Positions 1 to 5,437 of a DNA stretch of 9,845 nucleotides are shown piece by piece. Positions within the stretch are counted from its first letter, which is position 1, and every line of letters starts with the position of its first letter. The notes beneath the pieces are model-generated. The model saw only the letters and a list, made by a program, of their open reading frames with translations. It searched no databases and was not told the origin of the DNA. The position numbers were made by a program, and so were the translations under genes. The stretch comes from CAIOZW01 sp049317725 (lineage in GTDB: Bacteria; Acidobacteriota; Blastocatellia; RBC074), in contig JBMOHS010000149.1 of the NCBI GenBank assembly GCA_049317725.1, positions 1-9,845 on the forward strand, read 5' to 3'.

Positions 1-78
1 TGTTTTTTTCAGACGGAGGCACAGAGACGCAGCGTTTTTGGGGAAGCGCCTTGCCGGACTACTCCCATTCTTTCGCTC
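1..78. repeat. Long direct repeat, copy 1 (partner at 257-334)
   Basis: This copy aligns to 257-334 at a constant offset of 256 bp. The first 55 bases are identical, and only a handful of mismatches follow. It opens with TG and seven T, continues through an ACGGAGGCAC core and ends in the GCGCCTTGC segment. The left end lies at the window edge, so the true repeat may be longer. Similar ACGGAGGCAC elements are scattered through planctomycete intergenic DNA. I see no coding capacity here: reading frames across it give the low-complexity arginine/proline-rich peptides typical of such repeats. Confidence 0.85.
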
Positions 79-115
79 TTCCCCGGCCCCACCCGGCGAG
101 GGCTCGGTTTTTTGT

Positions 116-142
116 CTCACGCGAAGGCGCGAAGTCGCGAAG
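116..142 (+). repeat. CTCACGCGAAG-type repeat, left arm of inverted pair
   Basis: This 27-bp element is built from iterated CGCGAAG-like steps. Its reverse complement recurs at 204-230 with 24 of 27 positions matching, leaving a 61-bp spacer, so the two could pair as a cruciform or long RNA hairpin. A diverged direct copy lies at 2765-2791. All three start with CTCAC; the two plus-strand copies are preceded by a T-run and a C-then-G-rich stretch. This is a dispersed intergenic repeat family, not a gene. Confidence 0.75.
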
Positions 143-203
143 GTTTCTGGAGGCGCCTTGCTGGCATTCTCCCGTTGTTGTCACCCTTTTTTCCTTCCTC
201 CCC

Positions 204-230
204 CTTGGCGTCTTCGCGTCTTCGCGTGAG
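204..230 (-). repeat. CTCACGCGAAG-type repeat, right (inverted) arm
   Basis: This is the inverted copy of 116-142, with three mismatches in 27. Between the arms, at 153-161, lies a third GCGCCTTGC segment, the one also found in both long direct repeat copies (46-54 and 302-310). The region therefore looks like a mosaic of reused modules rather than one simple duplication. Confidence 0.75.
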
Positions 231-256
231 CCTCTCCATCTCAGCGAGAGCCGAAT

Positions 257-334
257 TGTTTTTTTCAGACGGAGGCACAGAGACGCAGCGTTTTTGGGGA
301 AGCGCCTTGCCAGACGTCTCCCATTCTTTCCCTC
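257..334. repeat. Long direct repeat, copy 2 (partner at 1-78)
   Basis: This second copy of the 1-78 element starts at the TG preceding a seven-T run. Near-identity ends where the 7-bp tandem array begins. The almost perfect agreement over the first 55 bases suggests recent duplication or gene conversion, or selection on the element. Confidence 0.85.
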
Positions 335-396
335 GCCCCTCGCCCCTCTTCCCTCTTCCCTCTTCCCTCGCCCCTCGCCCCTCGCCCCTCACCCAT
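327..396 (+). repeat. Heptanucleotide tandem array, ten units
   Basis: This is an uninterrupted 7-bp-period array with two unit types, CGCCCCT and CTTCCCT. From 334 to 389 the order is two of the first, three of the second, then three of the first. Degenerate units flank it at each end (327-333 and 390-396). The strand is entirely pyrimidine apart from the G in each CGCCCCT unit. It stops about 20 bp before the candidate -10 box of the downstream DUF808 gene. Such arrays are prone to slippage, so copy number may vary between strains. Confidence 0.9.
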
Positions 397-422
397 TGCC
401 AAGAGGCAAGAGGACAGATAAT
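396..422 (+). promoter_or_regulatory. Candidate sigma70-like promoter with small palindrome
   Basis: TTGCCA (396-401) could be a -35 box and GATAAT (417-422) a -10 box, 15 bp apart. The spacing is short and the call is weak. The -35 box overlaps the perfect inverted repeat TTGCC-AAGA-GGCAA (396-409), which could be a small operator. Transcription would begin near 429 and lead into the DUF808 gene at 466. This rests on sequence pattern alone. Confidence 0.3.
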
Positions 423-465
423 CTTGTCGATCTAGTTGATGCGATTGGCGAAGGGGAGGGCAAGG

Positions 466-1395
466 ATGGCGGGAAGCAGCTTATTGATGTTGATCGACGA
501 TATCGCCTCGATCCTGGACGATGTCTCGGTGATGGCGAAGGTCGCGACGAAGAAGACGGCGGGAGTGTTGGGAGATGATCTGGCCCTCAACGCCGAGCAG
601 GTCTCTGGCGTGCGAGTCGACCGGGAGTTGCCCGTCGTCTGGGCAGTGGCCAAGGGGTCGATGATCAACAAGGTGATCCTTGTCCCCTCGGCGCTGGCGA
701 TCTCGGCCTTCGCGCCCTCGCTGATCTTTCCCCTGCTGATGGTGGGCGGGGCCTTTCTCTGCTATGAGGGGGTGGAAAAGCTGGTCCACGCGTTGTTTGA
801 CCCACCCAAGCAGAAAGAGGCGGCCCATCGAGAGCTGGTCGAGCGGGTCAGCGACCCGACGCTCGACCTCGTCTCCCTTGAGCGGACGAAGATTCGGGGA
901 GCAATCCGGACCGACTTCATCCTCTCGGCCGAGATTGTCGTCATTGCACTGGGGACCTTTGCGGGTGCCTCGTTCAGCAAGCAGGCGATCACGTTGAGCC
1001 TGATCGGGGTGGGCTTCACGGTGGGGGTCTACGGGCTGGTGGCGGCGATCGTCAAGCTGGACGACCTCGGGCTTCACCTGCAACAGCGCGGAGGGATCGG
1101 TGCCCCCCTCGGCCGTGGAATCCTGCTCGCCGCCCCCTTGCTGATGAAGACGCTCTCATTCCTGGGAACGGCGGCGATGTTCCTGGTGGGAGGTGGGATC
1201 ATCGCTCACGGCTGGCATTGGCTCGAAGGGATGATCGAGCGGATTGCGGCCGGGCTTGGCGAAGCGGCCTGGGTGGGAGGCGCTCTGGCAGTGATCACCC
1301 CGACCCTGCTCAATGGCCTGATCGGGCTGCTCCTGGGGGCGGTCGTCTATGGAATCAGCCTCCTGGCGAAGCGAGTAGTGCAGCGCCCCGCGTAA
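466..1395 (+). CDS. DUF808 (YedI) family inner-membrane protein
   Basis: 309 residues, close to the roughly 305 of E. coli YedI. The N-terminus MAGSSLLMLIDDIA, the KKTAGVLGDDLALN block (residues 29-42), the RELPVVWAVAKGS block (53-65) and the IRGAIRTDFILSAEIV stretch (143-158) are hallmark YedI/DUF808 segments. Hydrophobic stretches lie near 68-100, 151-170, 176-197, 218-250 and 270-303, indicating a polytopic inner-membrane protein. The family's biochemical role is unknown. I chose ATG at 466 because it matches the family's N-terminus and has a purine-rich Shine-Dalgarno (AAGGGGAGG, 451-459) about 6 bp upstream. In-frame TTG (436) and ATG (439) would add ten residues the family lacks. It probably forms an operon with the gene starting 9 bp after its stop. 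Confidence 0.93.
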   Translation: MAGSSLLMLIDDIASILDDVSVMAKVATKKTAGVLGDDLALNAEQVSGVRVDRELPVVWAVAKGSMINKVILVPSALAISAFAPSLIFPLLMVGGAFLCYEGVEKLVHALFDPPKQKEAAHRELVERVSDPTLDLVSLERTKIRGAIRTDFILSAEIVVIALGTFAGASFSKQAITLSLIGVGFTVGVYGLVAAIVKLDDLGLHLQQRGGIGAPLGRGILLAAPLLMKTLSFLGTAAMFLVGGGIIAHGWHWLEGMIERIAAGLGEAAWVGGALAVITPTLLNGLIGLLLGAVVYGISLLAKRVVQRPA

Positions 1396-1404
1396 GGAGT
1401 CCGG

Positions 1405-2511
1405 ATGGTGAAGCTCTCTCTCCTCGATATTCTCTTCCTCCTGGTACTGGGCCTTCACGGAGCGCTCCACGGGTTGGGCGCCGTCCATGGCTTCGGCTGG
1501 GCCAACCTCCACGGGATGCGGCACCGGATCGGCTGGAGAGGCGGCCTCCTCTGGTCGCTGGCGGGGCTGCTCTTTCTGCTGGCGGCGGTGCTCTACAGCG
1601 CAGGCTGGGAGGGATGGTGGGGCGTGGCGGCAGGAGCCGTCATCATCTCGCAGGGAGTGATCTTTGCCGCTTGGAAAGACGCGCGGGCCGGAACGGTCCT
1701 CAACCTCCTGATCGCCGTTGTCATCGTGCTGAGTGCGGGCATCTTCTTCTTCGAGCGGGGGTATCGACGGGACCGGGCCTCGCTTGGCGAAAGAATCCAG
1801 TCCGCATCAAGCCCAACCTCCCTGGTGAGCGAGGATGATCTGCGCCCACTCCCGCTGGCAGTGCAACAGTATCTGCGCTACGTGGGGGTCGTCGGCCGTC
1901 CCGCGGTGCGAGCCATGAGCGCGGTCATGCGTGGAGAGATGAGAGAGCGTAGCGGACGGAAGTTCCCCTTCGTGGCCCGCCAAGAGAGCCGCTTTGACCA
2001 ACCGGCCCGCCTCTTCTGGATGGAGGGGCACATGTTCGGCGTGACTGTGCCGGGGTATCACCGCTACCTCGACGGCCAGGCGAGCATGGAGGTTCGTCTC
2101 TTCGGAATGGTGCCGGTGGTCTCCCATGCGGGCGGCGTCCTCGATCGGGCTGAGACCGTCACCCACTTCAACGACATGTGCCTGATGGCACCCGCGACAC
2201 TGATCGACCCGCGGATCACCTGGAAGACCCTCGATCCGACGCGCGTCGAGGCGACCTTCGACTCCGGGCGTCATCGAGTGCGCGCCGAGCTCACTTTTGC
2301 CACGGACGGGCGGCTCGTCAACTTTACGTCGAATGACCGGACGGCAGTCGATGTCATGCGCACGCTTCCCTTCTCAACTCCACTTGGAGAGTACAGAGAC
2401 TTCGGCCCCTTCCGGCTGGCCAGCCGCGGTGAGGCAGTCTGGGAGTACCCGGAAGGCCGATTCTCCTATGCGACGATCGAGATCGAGCAGATCCGCTACT
2501 CCCTCCCGTGA
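1405..2511 (+). CDS. Membrane protein with C-terminal DUF6544/DUF6920-like domain
   Basis: 368 residues. The first ~118 are hydrophobic, with segments near 4-24, 45-65, 70-90 and 98-116. A short basic stretch (ERGYRRDR, 117-124) follows, then a soluble domain from about 145 to the end. That domain opens with LPLAVQQYLRYVGVVGRP (149-166). This is the entry motif I associate with DUF6544/DUF6920-type proteins, which also carry the later DP-x-x-W/TW and F-x-D-GR-like blocks (268-274, 298-303). The assignment is from memory of the motif and is moderately secure; function is unknown. The Shine-Dalgarno TAAGGAG (1393-1399) incorporates the stop codon of the DUF808 gene, which suggests translational coupling. 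No paralogue or enzyme signature is evident. The domain probably faces one side of the membrane as a lipid- or ligand-binding module, but that is inference. Confidence 0.85.
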   Translation: MVKLSLLDILFLLVLGLHGALHGLGAVHGFGWANLHGMRHRIGWRGGLLWSLAGLLFLLAAVLYSAGWEGWWGVAAGAVIISQGVIFAAWKDARAGTVLNLLIAVVIVLSAGIFFFERGYRRDRASLGERIQSASSPTSLVSEDDLRPLPLAVQQYLRYVGVVGRPAVRAMSAVMRGEMRERSGRKFPFVARQESRFDQPARLFWMEGHMFGVTVPGYHRYLDGQASMEVRLFGMVPVVSHAGGVLDRAETVTHFNDMCLMAPATLIDPRITWKTLDPTRVEATFDSGRHRVRAELTFATDGRLVNFTSNDRTAVDVMRTLPFSTPLGEYRDFGPFRLASRGEAVWEYPEGRFSYATIEIEQIRYSLP

Positions 2512-2585
2512 GAGACTCCCAGCCCTGTGCTGCCTTTCACCGGGAATTCCAGGTTTTTCCTGCGCTCCCCCTTCTCATCGCGTGA

Positions 2586-2664
2586 CCCTCTTCCCCCCAC
2601 CGCAGGCCCGGGTATTTTTTCTCACGCGTGGTGCAGGGATATCTTCCGTTCAGACATTGATCGC
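2586..2664 (+). repeat. C-tract/T6/CTCAC module joined to a TGGTGCA repeat
   Basis: Positions 2586-2627 resemble 76-124 and 2724-2774: a CTCTT plus C-tract, a G-rich stretch, six T (2615-2620), then CTCACRCG. It runs directly into 2629-2664, which matches 3710-3745 at 29 of 36 positions (TGGTGCA, then TCTTCCGTTC). The T6 tract after GC-rich DNA about 100 bp behind the gene ending at 2511 could act as a weak terminator, but the potential stem is short and not convincing. Confidence 0.6.
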
Positions 2665-2700
2665 TTGTTGACGATGTTCAATTCCCAATCTTCTTCTTGG

Positions 2701-2791
2701 TGCTCTCCGTGCCTCCGTGTGCGCCTCTTTCCCCCCACCCCCAGCGTGGGCCCAGTTGTTTTTTCTCACACGAAGAGACGAAGCCGCTAAG
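2701..2791. repeat. Inverted ACGGAGGCAC element and third CTCAC module
   Basis: The minus strand of 2704-2718 carries the ACGGAGGCAC-GAGA core also found on the plus strand at 1-35 and 257-291, so this copy is inverted. It is followed at 2724-2774 by the C-tract/G-rich/T6 module (six T at 2759-2764). The CTCAC-type element at 2765-2791 aligns to 116-142 with about six mismatches in 27. CCCAC and GTGGG (near 2735-2750) could form a five-base stem. Confidence 0.65.
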
Positions 2792-2840
2792 GTTTTGAGT
2801 TGGAGAAATCTTCATCCTCCATCTCTTCTTCGTGTCTCGA

Positions 2841-2863
2841 TGGTGCAATCATCTCTTCCGTTC
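2841..2863 (+). repeat. 23-bp direct repeat, left copy flanking the DUF4160/DUF2442 module
   Basis: All 23 bases, from TGGTGCAATC through TCTTCCGTTC, are identical to 3710-3732. The left copy lies 114 bp beyond the DUF2442 stop and the right copy 190 bp beyond the palindrome upstream of DUF4160, so the two bracket the whole module in direct orientation. A more diverged relative sits at 2629-2664. The reverse complement ends in TTGCACCA and resembles the CACCACGAAG repeats common in planctomycete intergenic DNA. Confidence 0.85.
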
Positions 2864-2976
2864 CGTGAGTAGTTACTGTACACGTGGACGATTGCGTCGA
2901 CGTCGCCGGCCTGCGAACCGCAGTCCGACGGCCAACGAACCGCAGCGCAGCTGGCAGTCTGAGTGGATGGGATTCG

Positions 2977-3258
2977 TCAGGCTGCCTGTTTCGAGGATTT
3001 GTTGGGACGACGAGCCGGCGAGCCAGACAGTATTCCTTCGACACTAATATGCTCGTCGACATCAGGCCAATGAATACCCAGACCATCGCCGAGAATTTCA
3101 AAATTTTGTCGCTGTTCTACAGTAGCCTCTGACAACCGCCAAGACCAGACTAACGGTACGCTGATGGTCCGCCCATCAACAAGATGTGCAATAATCTCAT
3201 CATTGGTCACTTGGACACGCAACAAGCGTGGTTCAACGATATTGTCCACAGTGTTCAT
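2977..3258 (-). CDS. DUF2442 family small protein
   Basis: 93 residues. The family signature is clear: VDGRTISVPLVWSWRLSEAT (residues 27-46), then the EQRQNFEILG block and GDGLGIHWPDVDEHISVEGIL (57-77). Residues after about 80 are basic and variable (PARRPNKSSK), as is usual in this family. ATG at 3258 is supported by a perfect GGAGG (minus strand of 3265-3269) six bases upstream. The start lies inside the end of the DUF4160 frame, overlapping by 26 bp, so translation is probably coupled. DUF2442 genes often sit beside DUF4160 genes, and the pair has the size and overlap of toxin-antitoxin modules, but I know of no settled function. Local GC content is visibly lower than in the flanking genes (about 45% in one 60-base row, against 58-68% in the rows of neighbouring genes I counted), consistent with acquisition. 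Confidence 0.88.
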   Translation of the reverse strand: MNTVDNIVEPRLLRVQVTNDEIIAHLVDGRTISVPLVWSWRLSEATVEQRQNFEILGDGLGIHWPDVDEHISVEGILSGSPARRPNKSSKQAA

Positions 3259-3477
3259 GCCAAGCCTCCAAAATCTTGTTCAAATCGGACTCAACGATCC
3301 GTCGAATTGCGTTCAACACTTTGGGGGAAAAGCCTGTTTTTTGCTCAAAGAGATTGGTTCGAGCCAAAATTTGCAGATCAGCTTTTCCCTCTGGAGATGG
3401 ACATGCTTTGGCTCGTGACAATCAAAACTATAAAAGAACAAGCGGTAAGGACCTTGAATATCTTTTAAAATCGGCAT
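3233..3477 (-). pseudogene. DUF4160 family protein, frame broken at an A6C run
   Basis: From ATG at 3477 the frame reads MPILKDIQGPYRLFFYS, then HEPKHVH (residues 21-27) and KFWLEP (36-41), all typical of DUF4160. It then hits a TGA at 3313-3315 after 54 codons. The family's C-terminal half (GFSPKVLNAIRRIV, then EAWHEHCG) continues in the -1 frame to a stop at 3233-3235. The frames meet at a run of six A on the minus strand (3337-3342) followed by C. Reading that A twice, or inserting one A, gives an 81-residue product of normal family length. A Shine-Dalgarno GAGGGA (minus strand of 3481-3486) supports the start. The break could be a sequencing error, a real mutation, or -1 slippage at A6C as used by some insertion sequences. 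The upstream partner of DUF2442, it belongs to a family of unproven function. Confidence 0.8.
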
Positions 3478-3492
3478 TGATCCCTCATTGTC

Positions 3493-3519
3493 AAATGTTT
3501 CAGCAGGCCTGAAACATTT
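3493..3519. promoter_or_regulatory. Perfect 11-bp-arm palindrome upstream of DUF4160
   Basis: AAATGTTTCAG (3493-3503) and CTGAAACATTT (3509-3519) are exact reverse complements around a five-base centre. The element ends 15 bp before the DUF4160 start codon and just upstream of its Shine-Dalgarno, where an autoregulatory operator would be expected. It has no following T-run on either strand, so a terminator is unlikely. In RNA it would make a stable hairpin in the 5' leader, an alternative way to control translation. I could not find a convincing -35/-10 pair around it. Confidence 0.65.
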
Positions 3520-3813
3520 CGATGGAAAATGTGGGGCTTCCGGGTTTTGTATGAGTCACGTCTCTGAGATCCCTGCTGGCAGTAGGGCATCCCGCTCGCG
3601 CAGAAAAGAAGGGACGACTGGAATGAAGGGTGAGAACGACAGCAACGACTCACGGCATCGATGAACTTGCAGGGAGCCAATCTTCTTCTCGGTGAGCGAT
3701 GTGCGTTGGTGGTGCAATCATCTCTTCCGTTCTGACGTTGGTCGCGGGTTGGCCCGGCCCACTTCCCGATCCTCTTCTCCGTGAGTCAATCGCTTGCGTT
3801 TCAAGATGGTTCC
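3520..3813. other. Gene-free stretch with one repeat copy
   Basis: This lies between the DUF4160 leader and the end of the DUF3500 gene. A 71-codon minus-strand open frame (3465-3680) crosses the palindrome and the DUF4160 start, lacks family features and is most likely chance. The TCTTCTTCTC segment near 3681-3690 plus the repeat at 3710-3745 resembles the TCTTCTTC segments at 2691-2698 and 2824-2831. Otherwise I see nothing recognisable. Confidence 0.6.
3710..3732 (+). repeat. 23-bp direct repeat, right copy flanking the DUF4160/DUF2442 module
   Basis: Exact match to 2841-2863, 869 bp away. Similarity to the third, diverged copy at 2629-2664 extends 13 bases further right here (through about 3745). 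This shows that the right copy is the fuller version and the left copy is cut short or replaced after the 23rd base. Confidence 0.85.
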
Positions 3814-4953
3814 TTAGCGTGGGCTGGAGCCGTGTGGTTGTTGCTGGTAGTGCTCGCGAAGGAGGTCGACCCCGAAATCGCCCGTGAAGTCGCGCCAGAC
3901 CGAGTGGATATGGTTGGCATTGTTCTGGGTATCGTCATACTCAATGAGGAAGGTCGGGCCCTGAACGCGGTAGTAGTGATAGTCGCCCTTCTCGATCCCA
4001 CCGGCCCAGGCGAAGGAGACCTGGTCGAGGCCGGCGGCCTGGAGTTTCGCTCGCCGTTCGGCGGCGAGGTCGTTGGGCATCCGGGCGAGATAGACGTCGA
4101 TCAAGCGTGTCAGTTGGGCCTTCTGCGCCGGGGTCATCCGGGTTGCGGTCAGCCCGACGGGGACGAGGGGCTCAACCTGGGGGCGGTTCATGGTGAGGAT
4201 GTCGCTCGGTGCCTTCTCCTGGATGATGGCGACGGTGCGCTGCTCAGCATCGAGGGATTGGATGAGGGCGCGGCCCTCGTCCTCCTCCTCGGCCAGCGCA
4301 CGGAACCCCTGGCGGGGTCCGCGGGGAATCTGTGCCGGGTTCGAGCCCATGAAGAGTGGCGTCGTCGAGATCAGCTCGCCCCGCACGACCGTCACGTTGA
4401 GCGAGAGGTGGTGTCCCTCGAAGCGCCACCCCCAAGGAGTCCTCGCCGAAGGGGTCCCGAAGAGCGAGAGGTAGTAGAGTTGCGGATCGCGTGGGTGGAT
4501 GCGCTCCTTGCCTTCCAGCTCAAAGAGGACGGGTTCGAGATCGATGATCGAGGTCGCCTTGCGGTACCCATCGGCGCCAAGCCCGGTGCGGAGAAAGGCG
4601 AAGGCCAGTTGGCGCTGCTGTTCGCTGAGGTCCTTGAGGGGGATCCCGAAGCGGGCCCGGGGGACGAAGTAGAACTCCTTCCGCTGACCGTCCTCCAACC
4701 GGAAGGCGGCCTTGGCGCGTTGTTCTGGTGTCAGGGAGGCGAGGAAGGCGTTGGCCCCTTCGGCCATGGCCAGGGCCAAGCGCTGCCGGGCGATCGCCTC
4801 GGCGACGGAGTAGCCGATCGCCGAGAGCAGGCCCCCTACCAAGAGGGTGGCCACCAGGAACCGGAGGGCTCGGTGCGCCACTCCTCGTCGTCCACGGAGG
4901 GGCGAGACGCCTTCTCCCTTGAAATGCTCTATTCGTTCCAGATCATTGCTCAT
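3814..4953 (-). CDS. Membrane-anchored DUF3500 domain protein
   Basis: 379 residues. A basic N-terminal stretch (residues 20-31) precedes one hydrophobic segment (about 31-50), an uncleaved anchor or signal peptide. The DUF3500 domain fills the rest: ANAFLASLTPEQRAKAAF (67-84), RDPQLYYLSLFG (155-166), WGWRFEGHHLSLN (174-186), TPLFMGSNPA (198-207), Q-x-x-x-L-x-x-L-I-x-x-Y (278-288) and, near the end, NANHIHSVWRD (345-355) with DFG (359-361) and HY (368-369). The conserved histidines (181, 182, 348, 350, 368) suggest metal binding or catalysis, but the family has no established reaction. The protein probably acts in the periplasm. The start at 4953 has only a weak Shine-Dalgarno-like stretch; it is chosen because it gives a sensible basic/hydrophobic N-terminus. 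It is divergent from the DUF1592 gene. Confidence 0.92.
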   Translation of the reverse strand: MSNDLERIEHFKGEGVSPLRGRRGVAHRALRFLVATLLVGGLLSAIGYSVAEAIARQRLALAMAEGANAFLASLTPEQRAKAAFRLEDGQRKEFYFVPRARFGIPLKDLSEQQRQLAFAFLRTGLGADGYRKATSIIDLEPVLFELEGKERIHPRDPQLYYLSLFGTPSARTPWGWRFEGHHLSLNVTVVRGELISTTPLFMGSNPAQIPRGPRQGFRALAEEEDEGRALIQSLDAEQRTVAIIQEKAPSDILTMNRPQVEPLVPVGLTATRMTPAQKAQLTRLIDVYLARMPNDLAAERRAKLQAAGLDQVSFAWAGGIEKGDYHYYRVQGPTFLIEYDDTQNNANHIHSVWRDFTGDFGVDLLREHYQQQPHGSSPR

Positions 4954-5339
4954 TGGTCTTATTCACTCGAATATCGATTAAAGTCACGTCTCGGCACGGA
5001 TGATTTCTGGCTCAAGCCCTGGCGATATCGCTGGGTCCCAGGCAAGTCGCCGCCCCCCACAAGCCACGTGAGGTAGCCACCTGTTTTGAATATCGGATGT
5101 AGACAGGTTTGAAGAAAAAGCCAATCCAGACACTGGGCCTCTGATGGCCCGAGCGACCCACGAGCGCAACCCAATATTGCCGGAGAAATCAACAAAATCC
5201 AGGTAGTGGAAAGTCGAGCAACGGGCAGAACTCGTTTCTCGCTGACTCGCCCTGACAAGGGCGCTTATATCACCGAAACCGGGAAATGGCAAACCCCAGA
5301 ATCGACGGGGCGGAACCGAATGACCTGGCCATCTCCTGC

Positions 5340-5362
5340 CGCTGGCGAGAGTTCCGCCAGCG
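5340..5362. repeat. Inverted repeat, 8-bp arms
   Basis: CGCTGGCG (5340-5347) and CGCCAGCG (5355-5362) are exact reverse complements around a seven-base loop. No T-run follows on either strand, so it is not an obvious terminator. It lies about 48 bp upstream of the candidate -35 box at 5410, where an upstream regulator could bind. It may equally be chance in GC-rich DNA. Confidence 0.45.
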
Positions 5363-5409
5363 CGAAGCAATCTTTCCGGTCGGCCATTTTGTCCTGTTTT
5401 GTCTTTGCA

Positions 5410-5437
5410 TTGACGGCCGGTTGGTCTACCGTATTTG
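5410..5437 (+). promoter_or_regulatory. Candidate sigma70-like promoter for the DUF1592 gene
   Basis: TTGACG (5410-5415) matches a -35 box at five of six positions. TATTTG (5432-5437), 16 bp further on, is a partial -10 box. Transcription would start near 5444, leaving a leader of about 70 bases before ATG 5517. Pattern match only. Confidence 0.3.

Larger units (their letters stand above)
2512..2976. other. Repeat-rich gene-free stretch between convergent genes
   Basis: This stretch separates the plus-strand membrane gene from the minus-strand DUF2442 gene. It contains two copies of a C-tract/G-rich/T6/CTCAC module, two copies of the TGGTGCA repeat and an inverted ACGGAGGCAC element, all listed separately. 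A 10-bp direct repeat CGAACCGCAG occurs at 2914-2923 and 2936-2945. Short open frames exist on both strands but have no family resemblance and run straight through the repeats. I see no RNA gene and no strong Rho-independent terminator. Confidence 0.7.

Noticed and set aside
327..396. Possible CRISPR array
   Set aside because: The period is 7 bp with no spacers, and no cas genes are nearby. It is a simple tandem repeat.
2735..2764. Rho-independent terminator between the convergent genes
   Set aside because: There is a six-T tract and a CCCAC/GTGGG stem, but the stem is only five bases and is separated from the T-run by several bases. The same module recurs at 76-126 with no visible gene ending before it.
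2914..2945. Possible integron attC site downstream of DUF2442
   Set aside because: The repeated CGAACCGCAG and nearby GTTGGCC on the minus strand recall a cassette end. The core does not fit the GTTRRRY consensus, no matching second core was found, and no integrase is present.
3465..3680. 71-codon minus-strand open frame upstream of DUF4160
   Set aside because: It runs over the palindrome and into the real DUF4160 start in another frame, has no convincing ribosome site and no family resemblance.
3781..5076. 431-codon plus-strand open frame antisense to the DUF3500 gene
   Set aside because: It has GTG as its start, and its translation is acidic/glycine-rich with no family motifs. The opposite strand has clear DUF3500 motifs throughout. 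Long antisense frames are expected in GC-rich coding DNA.
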